Shown one piece after another: positions 15,221-22,144 of a stretch of 22,144 bases of DNA (within the stretch, counting starts at the first letter, position 1; the number at the start of each line of letters is the position of its first letter). Under the pieces are notes generated by a model that had not been told where the DNA came from, searched no databases, and saw only the letters and a program-made list of their open reading frames with translations. The DNA comes from JARKQH01 sp964631605 (GTDB taxonomy: Bacteria; Verrucomicrobiota; Verrucomicrobiia; Limisphaerales; UBA8199), in contig CAZVYG010000080.1 of NCBI GenBank assembly GCA_964631605.1, positions 1-22,144 on the forward strand, read 5' to 3'. The position numbers and the translations under genes are program-made.

Positions 15221-15976
15221 TTAAGCCGGTGGCTGTTGCCCGGCAGCGGGGGCGGCGCCGGGCTCGGTCGCCACCGCCTCCGACGGTGCGGCGGCGGTCT
15301 GGGGTGCGGCTGAAGCGTCCGGAGCTTGAGCCTCGGGCAGGGTCAATTGTTCGGGGGGCGCGGTGGCCAAGCCGGGCTCGGCAGTGGGAAGAGTCTCGGG
15401 CCGGGTGACGGGTATGCGGCGCAATTCATCCGCGGCAGGCAGATCGTCCAGGCTGCGCAAGCCAAAGTATTCGAGGAACACGGCGGTGGTGCCGTAGGTC
15501 ATGGGCCGGCCCACCACTTCGGCGCGGCCCACCTGTTCGATCAAGCCGCGCTCCAGCAACGTCTGCATCACGCCATCCACCGCCACCCCGCGAACCTGCT
15601 CGATTTCGCCCCGGGTAACGGGCTGGCGGTAGGCGATGATGGCCAGGGTTTCGAGCGCCGGTTGGGAGAGGCGGGGCGGCCGGGCTTTATGCCCCACCAA
15701 GGCCTTCAGCCAGGGGCTGTAATCGGGCTCGGTGACGAATTGCCACGCGCCGGCCACGCACGCCAGGCGAAAGCTGCGGCCGGCGGCGGCGTGGTCGCGG
15801 GCAAGTTCTTCAAGGGCGGACGTCAACTCGTCTTCCTTGACCCGTTTGAGCGACCGGACGGTTTCGTTGCCTTCGGCGTGCTCGGGCGCTCCGCTGAACA
15901 CGTCGCGAAGTTCCTTGATACTCAGCGGTTTTTGAGCTGAGAAAAGGATGGCTTCCAATATCAACTTCAATTCCAT
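15221..15976 (-). CDS. scpB: Segregation and condensation protein B
   Basis: ScpB is the winged-helix partner of kleisin ScpA in the SMC-ScpAB complex that organises and segregates the chromosome. The 251-residue protein has the two winged-helix domains in about the first 185 residues; diagnostic stretches are LKLILEAILFSAQKPLS, LSQPALETLAIIAYRQPVTRGEIE, RGVAVDGVMQTLLERGLIEQVGR and GRPMTYGTTAVFLEYFGL. From about residue 190 it carries a low-complexity Pro/Ala/Thr/Glu tail of about 60 residues, longer than in most ScpB proteins. It follows scpA by 27 bp and precedes pheA by 17 bp. The ATG start is not preceded by a clear Shine-Dalgarno sequence. Confidence 0.96.
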   Translation of the reverse strand: MELKLILEAILFSAQKPLSIKELRDVFSGAPEHAEGNETVRSLKRVKEDELTSALEELARDHAAAGRSFRLACVAGAWQFVTEPDYSPWLKALVGHKARPPRLSQPALETLAIIAYRQPVTRGEIEQVRGVAVDGVMQTLLERGLIEQVGRAEVVGRPMTYGTTAVFLEYFGLRSLDDLPAADELRRIPVTRPETLPTAEPGLATAPPEQLTLPEAQAPDASAAPQTAAAPSEAVATEPGAAPAAGQQPPA

Positions 15977-16003
15977 GGGATCGAATCAGTTGGCGGTGTG
16001 CCC

Positions 16004-16798
16004 TCAAGGTGTTTGCGCCGGGACCGGGTCTGCGGGTGCGGCCGGGGCCGCAGCGGTAGCCGGCTCGGGAACCGGCGGCACAATGCGCTGGAGATGGATT
16101 TCACCGAAGGCCTCGTGTTGCAAGGCGATGAGTTGTTTGAGGCGAATGAGTTCCAGCAAGGCAAGGAAGGTAACCACCACCTCGGCCCGGGTGGTTATCC
16201 CCTGGAACAACTCGGAAAACCGTAATTGCGGGCGTTCACTAAGCTGGCGCAGCACAAACTCGATCTTCTCACTGACCGACCATTTGTCCTCGAAAATATC
16301 CCGCTGGTCGTCGCGTTGGGCAACGCGCTGCAGGATGGCGCTGACGGCGTTGACAAGGTCGAAGATCGAGGCCTCGAGCCGACGGGGCGGCTCGCTTTCA
16401 AATTCAACTTTGCCTGGCGCCCGGGGGAAAACATGCTCCTGCCGGGCTTCCAGCTCGCCCAGTTGGGCGGCGGCGTCTTTGAATTTCTTGTATTCCACGA
16501 GCTGCCGGATGAGTTCCCAGCGCGGGTCTTCCCCCTCGTCGTCCCCCTCGACTTGGACCTGCTGGTCTTTGGGCAGCAATTCGCGGCTTTTGATATACAT
16601 GAGCGTGGCCGCCATGACGAGGAATTCGCCGGCCACTTCCAGGTCGAGCAATCGGAGGGTTTCGATGTATTCGATGAACTGCTCGGCCAGCCGGGTGAGG
16701 TTGACCTGATAAATGTCCACCTCCTCCTTCTTTATCAAATAAAGAAGGAGGTCCAAAGGCCCCTCGAAGACCTCGAATTTGACCTTATAATCACCCAT
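16004..16798 (-). CDS. scpA: Segregation and condensation protein A (kleisin)
   Basis: ScpA bridges the two SMC heads and binds ScpB. The 264-residue protein starts with the conserved kleisin N-terminus YKVKFEVFEGPLDLLLYLIK (4-23), then KKEEVDIYQVNLTRLAEQFIEYI and LEVAGEFLVMAATLMYIKSRELLP. The C-terminal winged-helix segment (FSELFQGITTRAEVVVTFLALLELIR, about 192-217) contacts the SMC head. A short Ala/Pro-rich tail follows (about 243-264). It is the first gene of the scpA-scpB-pheA-kdsD run, preceded by a good promoter about 26 nt from the ATG. A perfect inverted repeat lies within codons 16-26. Confidence 0.96.
   Translation of the reverse strand: MGDYKVKFEVFEGPLDLLLYLIKKEEVDIYQVNLTRLAEQFIEYIETLRLLDLEVAGEFLVMAATLMYIKSRELLPKDQQVQVEGDDEGEDPRWELIRQLVEYKKFKDAAAQLGELEARQEHVFPRAPGKVEFESEPPRRLEASIFDLVNAVSAILQRVAQRDDQRDIFEDKWSVSEKIEFVLRQLSERPQLRFSELFQGITTRAEVVVTFLALLELIRLKQLIALQHEAFGEIHLQRIVPPVPEPATAAAPAAPADPVPAQTP
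16723..16751. repeat. Perfect 13-bp inverted repeat inside scpA
   Basis: CCTCCTTCTTTAT (16723-16735) and ATAAAGAAGGAGG (16739-16751) are exact reverse complements separated by CAA. In the scpA mRNA this makes a 13-bp stem with a 3-nt loop at codons 16-26. The 3' arm carries a perfect Shine-Dalgarno-like AAGGAGG, masked when the stem forms. Confidence 0.85.
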
Positions 16799-16830
16799 GC
16801 AACTGGCGGTTTAGAACGTCACTAATGGGC

Positions 16831-16859
16831 ATCTTAAGACGGTGGCCGGGTCTTGGCAA
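16831..16859 (-). promoter_or_regulatory. Sigma-70-type promoter of the scpA operon
   Basis: On the minus strand TTGCCA (16859-16854, five of six consensus) and TAAGAT (16836-16831, four of six) are separated by 17 nt. The predicted start near 16824 leaves a leader of about 26 nt before the scpA ATG. No competing gene lies between. Confidence 0.6.
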
Positions 16860-16890
16860 CGCCGGAGGAGGACCGGCACTTATTCCGAAG

Positions 16891-16918
16891 CTGGCAATTT
16901 GGGAGGGTGCGGTATATG
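16891..16918 (+). promoter_or_regulatory. Possible promoter of the host-attachment-like gene
   Basis: CTGGCA (16891-16896) and TATATG (16913-16918), each four of six consensus, are separated by 16 nt. The start would be near 16925, about 70 nt before the ATG at 16995. It is divergent from the scpA promoter. Moderate support only. Confidence 0.35.
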
Positions 16919-16942
16919 GTACGGCGACGGCAGGTTGCTGAA

Positions 16943-16963
16943 CCGCGCGGCCGGTCCGCGCGG
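16943..16963 (+). repeat. CCGCGCGG hairpin in the leader of the host-attachment-like gene
   Basis: Two copies of the self-complementary octamer CCGCGCGG (16943-16950 and 16956-16963) flank CCGGT, so an 8-bp all-GC stem with a 5-nt loop can form, ending 31 nt before the ATG. It could modulate translation or act as an operator; no T tract follows, so it is not a standard terminator. Confidence 0.55.
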
Positions 16964-16994
16964 GATGCCTGTCAGAACAACAACAAGCGTTTGT

Positions 16995-17441
16995 ATGAAG
17001 AACACACTGGTGGTCGTTGCCGATCTGGGATGTTACAAAGCCTTTAGAATAGACGGAAGCCATCTGGGCCCAACGCCCCGTCTGGAGCTGGTGGAGGAAG
17101 GGCAATTGACGGAGGCCCATAGTCGGCTGGTGGACAAGGTCACCGACCTGTCCGGCCGCTTCCCCCGCGGGACGGGCACACGCGCCAACGGCACGATGTC
17201 GGATGGCGAGCGACACAACATCGAACTGGAGACGCGCAAACGCCTGGTACGACAGTTGGCGCAGCGGCTGAACGCGCTGGCGCGGACCCAGCCCGCCGAG
17301 CGATGGTTTTTTGCAGCCAGTCGTGAAATCAATCACCAGTTGCTGGAGGAACTGGATCCGCAGTTGCGGGCCAAAATCCAAAAAGTGGTGCCGGCAGACC
17401 TGACGAAGGTTGATCGAGCAGAGCTGCTGCAACACTTTTAA
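16995..17441 (+). CDS. Host-attachment protein family (eRF1-like fold) homologue
   Basis: The 148-residue protein matches the family named 'protein required for attachment to host cells'. It has an N-terminal strand LVVVADLGCYKAFRIDG, the DLSGRFPRGTG linker after a conserved acidic LVDKVTD, a basic helix (RKRLVRQLAQRLNALA), a strand WFFAASREINHQLLEELDP, then LRAKIQKVVPADLTKVDRAELLQHF. The family takes its name from Agrobacterium and is related to bacterial eRF1-like (baeRF) domains; its biochemical role is unknown, and attachment is probably not general. ATG at 16995 gives the family start; 51 upstream in-frame codons look non-coding. It has no signal peptide. It diverges from scpA and lies 81 bp before a secreted protein gene. 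Confidence 0.75.
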   Translation: MKNTLVVVADLGCYKAFRIDGSHLGPTPRLELVEEGQLTEAHSRLVDKVTDLSGRFPRGTGTRANGTMSDGERHNIELETRKRLVRQLAQRLNALARTQPAERWFFAASREINHQLLEELDPQLRAKIQKVVPADLTKVDRAELLQHF

Positions 17442-17522
17442 CCTGGCGTAACAGCCAAGGGCCAACTTCGGCGGCCAGGGGCCTGGCCGGGGGCGAGGGA
17501 GGCTCTTTGCACCTGTAAATCC

Positions 17523-18437
17523 ATGAAACAACTCATCCTTTGCCTGCGGTTTGGCATGATCATCGGGCTGGCATCACCATTTCTTTCCACCGCTGGCGAT
17601 TTGAAATTCCACCCGGCGGCGGAAGGCTTTGTCTTCGACACCGGCGTGCTGCGGGGGGAATTGCGCGCCGGGGGAAAGTCCAAAGGGCTCACCCGAGTGG
17701 TGCATATCCCCACCGGCGCGGTCCTGGACAAGAGCATGGGCCTGGCTGGGCATTATCGCGTGTTCACTGCCAACCGGCGGTATGGGACCGCAGCGTGGGA
17801 ATGGCCCAGCGAGGCCGTGCTGACGGCGGAGGGCCGGGTCGAGGTCCACTGGCCGGCGCAACCAGAGCGGCCGTTCGAACTGGGCGCAGTCTATGCCTGG
17901 GCGGCCCCCGACACGCTCGAGGTGGTCACAACGGTTCGGGCAATGACCAACCTGGCCGGCTTTGAATCGTTCCTCGCGTGCTATTTTCATGGCGCGTTCA
18001 CCAATTCCAGGGTTTACGTGGGCGAACTGCCCGGTTCGGCGAGGAAGGGTTTTCTCCCGGCCACCCCCGAGGCCGGGACATGGCAGGTGTTTCCACGGGA
18101 TGCGGCGGCCATGCGCCTGGTCCGCGACGGGCGCTGGACCATTCCTCCGAGCCCGGTGGAATGGGCTGAGCGCCCGGTGCTGGCGGGGCCGTTGGGTTTG
18201 CGGCACGCGCCACAGTTGGGGCTGACCGCCGTCTTGATGGCGCGGCCGGAGGAATGCTTTGCGGTGTTGACCCCCCACGAGCTTGAAGGACACCACTCGA
18301 TGTACTTGTCCTTGTTTGGACGTGATCTCAAGAAAGGTGAGGCAGCGCGCGCCCGGGCGCGTTTATGGATTACCAGCGGGTTGGCCGAGGAGGCGATTGT
18401 GGCTGAATATGAGCGGTTTTTGAAAGGCCGCGAGTAA
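17523..18437 (+). CDS. Secreted protein of unknown function
   Basis: I do not recognise a named family in this 304-residue protein. Residues 1-24 form a Sec signal peptide (LILCLRFGMIIGLASPFLSTA-GD), so the mature protein is periplasmic or exported. The rest alternates short hydrophobic strands with aromatic and Gly turns (GLAGHYRVFTANRRYGTAAWEWPSE in two parts, FELGAVYAWAAPDTLEVVTTVRA, FLACYFHGAFTNSRVYVG), which suggests a beta-sandwich such as a mutarotase-like or carbohydrate-associated fold; that is inference. Conserved-looking His residues appear in CYFHGAF, GLRHAPQLG and LTPHELEGHHSMYLSLFG. The ATG at 17523 has no clear ribosome binding site. It ends 39 bp from the convergent amidase gene. 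Confidence 0.7.
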   Translation: MKQLILCLRFGMIIGLASPFLSTAGDLKFHPAAEGFVFDTGVLRGELRAGGKSKGLTRVVHIPTGAVLDKSMGLAGHYRVFTANRRYGTAAWEWPSEAVLTAEGRVEVHWPAQPERPFELGAVYAWAAPDTLEVVTTVRAMTNLAGFESFLACYFHGAFTNSRVYVGELPGSARKGFLPATPEAGTWQVFPRDAAAMRLVRDGRWTIPPSPVEWAERPVLAGPLGLRHAPQLGLTAVLMARPEECFAVLTPHELEGHHSMYLSLFGRDLKKGEAARARARLWITSGLAEEAIVAEYERFLKGRE

Positions 18438-18476
18438 GGTCGCAGGCGGGGGATACGGGGCGCTCAATCGAGTTGA

Positions 18477-19247
18477 TCAGAGCGCGTCGAGATCGTCCAG
18501 GAAAGGCAGTCCCTGACGGTATTGCCGCAACGTGGCAAGGTCCAGGTCGGCAGAGACCCATCCTTCGACGCCGCCCGCATCCGCGAGGATTTCGCCGTGG
18601 GCATCCACCACGAGGGAACGGCCCGCGTAAGTGTAGTAGGGGTCACGGCCGGTGCGGTTGACACCCAGGACAAACGCCTGATTTTCGATGGCGCGGGCCT
18701 GGAGAAGGCGGACCCAATGGTGGAGGCGTTTTTCCGGCCAGTTGGCGACGACCACAAACAACTCCGGGCGATGCCGGGCGGCGGCTTTGCGGAAGAGTTC
18801 CGGAAAGCGGAGGTCGTAACAGATGAGGGGAGCGATGGTCCAATCGGACAGAGTGAACGCCACGGGCGCAGTCCCGGGGGTGTAACGGGCGGGTTCGCCG
18901 CCCGGGGAGAAGAGTTTGATCTTGGAGTAGGACGCGATGAGGTGTCCCTGGGGTGAAAAGACCAGCGCCTGATTACGGGGCTGGCCGTCGGTTCCGAGGG
19001 TGGCCAGGCCGGCCACCAGGGTGATGTTGAATTCTCTGGCGGTGGCGGACAGGAACTGGCTGGCGGGTCCGCCGGGCGGATCGGCGATGGCAGCGGCATT
19101 CATGCTGAAGCCCGTGGCGAACATTTCCGGCAAGGCGACCAGGGTGCCAGGGGCGGGCGCCGCCGCGGCCAGCAGCCGGCGAACGGTGGTGAAGTTCGCC
19201 GGCGGGTTTTCCCAGGCGATGTCCAGTTGGAGCGCCAGGACCTTCAC
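18477..19247 (-). CDS. Carbon-nitrogen hydrolase, YafV/omega-amidase type
   Basis: The 256-residue protein is a nitrilase-superfamily amidase with the full Glu-Lys-Cys set: E41 in LPEMFATGFSM, K109 in SYSKIKLF and C143 in LICYDLRFPELFR. The order LPEMF, ICYDLRFP, VVANWPEKRLHHW and LLQARAIENQAFVLGVNRTG is nearly the pattern of E. coli YafV, an omega-amidase that hydrolyses 2-oxoglutaramate (and 2-oxosuccinamate) to the 2-oxoacid and ammonia. The start is GTG at 19247, one base after the carB stop, so translation is probably coupled to carB. It is cytoplasmic. The exact substrate is inferred from family resemblance. Confidence 0.9.
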   Translation of the reverse strand: MKVLALQLDIAWENPPANFTTVRRLLAAAAPAPGTLVALPEMFATGFSMNAAAIADPPGGPASQFLSATAREFNITLVAGLATLGTDGQPRNQALVFSPQGHLIASYSKIKLFSPGGEPARYTPGTAPVAFTLSDWTIAPLICYDLRFPELFRKAAARHRPELFVVVANWPEKRLHHWVRLLQARAIENQAFVLGVNRTGRDPYYTYAGRSLVVDAHGEILADAGGVEGWVSADLDLATLRQYRQGLPFLDDLDAL

Positions 19248-19248
19248 A

Positions 19249-22144
<2,896 letters not shown>

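Noticed and set aside
16842..16994. A 51-residue N-terminal extension of the host-attachment-like protein.
   Set aside because: The extension is Arg/Gly-rich, covers the promoter and hairpin region, and family members start at the MKNTLVVVAD position.
17473..17488. GGCCAGG-GG-CCTGGCC palindrome between the host-attachment-like and secreted genes as a terminator.
   Set aside because: The loop is too small for the full stem and there is no T tract; GC-rich chance symmetry is likely.
18055..18078. CCCGGCC...GGCCGGG inverted repeat inside the secreted-protein gene.
   Set aside because: A 7-bp GC symmetry is expected by chance at this base composition and lies well inside coding sequence.

Overview
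The window most likely comes from the chromosome of a GC-rich Gram-negative bacterium of the Verrucomicrobiota, probably near Pedosphaera/Limisphaera. The evidence is the C-terminal signature of the partial surface protein at the left edge (a WPxDHxGWRL...NPANGSVFxRLVYP type ending that I associate with this phylum), the presence of lpxI and kdsD (an LPS-bearing outer membrane), and several conserved but unnamed proteins. Most starts lack a clear Shine-Dalgarno sequence. The lineage is inference from recognition, not from a search.

Layout. 1-303: tail of a large exported protein, closed by a good intrinsic terminator. 397-5348 (minus): a three-gene signalling operon made of a membrane histidine kinase, a single-domain receiver, and a hybrid kinase with receivers at both ends. 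It has no DNA-binding or enzymatic output domain. 5349-5724: a divergent control region with a near-consensus promoter for lpxI. 5725-7094 (plus): lpxI, broken by a 10-N assembly gap, then a small helical protein of unknown function. 7122-10601 (minus): Gfo/Idh/MocA oxidoreductase, PIG-L deacetylase, NagB-like deaminase/isomerase and rnhB, apparently one operon with an amino-sugar theme. 10707-12279 (plus): an unrecognised protein with an HPxYGxG N-terminus, then trpS. 12276-16798 (minus): scpA, scpB, pheA and kdsD closely packed, followed by a secreted alpha/beta hydrolase whose stop overlaps that of trpS. 16995-18437 (plus): a host-attachment/eRF1-like protein and a secreted protein of unknown function. 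18477-22144 (minus): carB (5' end outside the window), followed after 1 bp by a YafV-type amidase.

Most of the window is chromosomal housekeeping: lipid A and Kdo synthesis, chromosome segregation, phenylalanine synthesis, tRNA charging and carbamoyl phosphate. I see no tRNA or rRNA gene, CRISPR array, transposon, phage or defence system. The least explained parts are the amino-sugar cassette with a remodelled NagB active site, the output-less phosphorelay, three unrecognised proteins (6594-7094, 10707-11237, 17523-18437), and a perfect 13-bp inverted repeat inside the start of scpA. I did not find a clearly novel multi-gene system.
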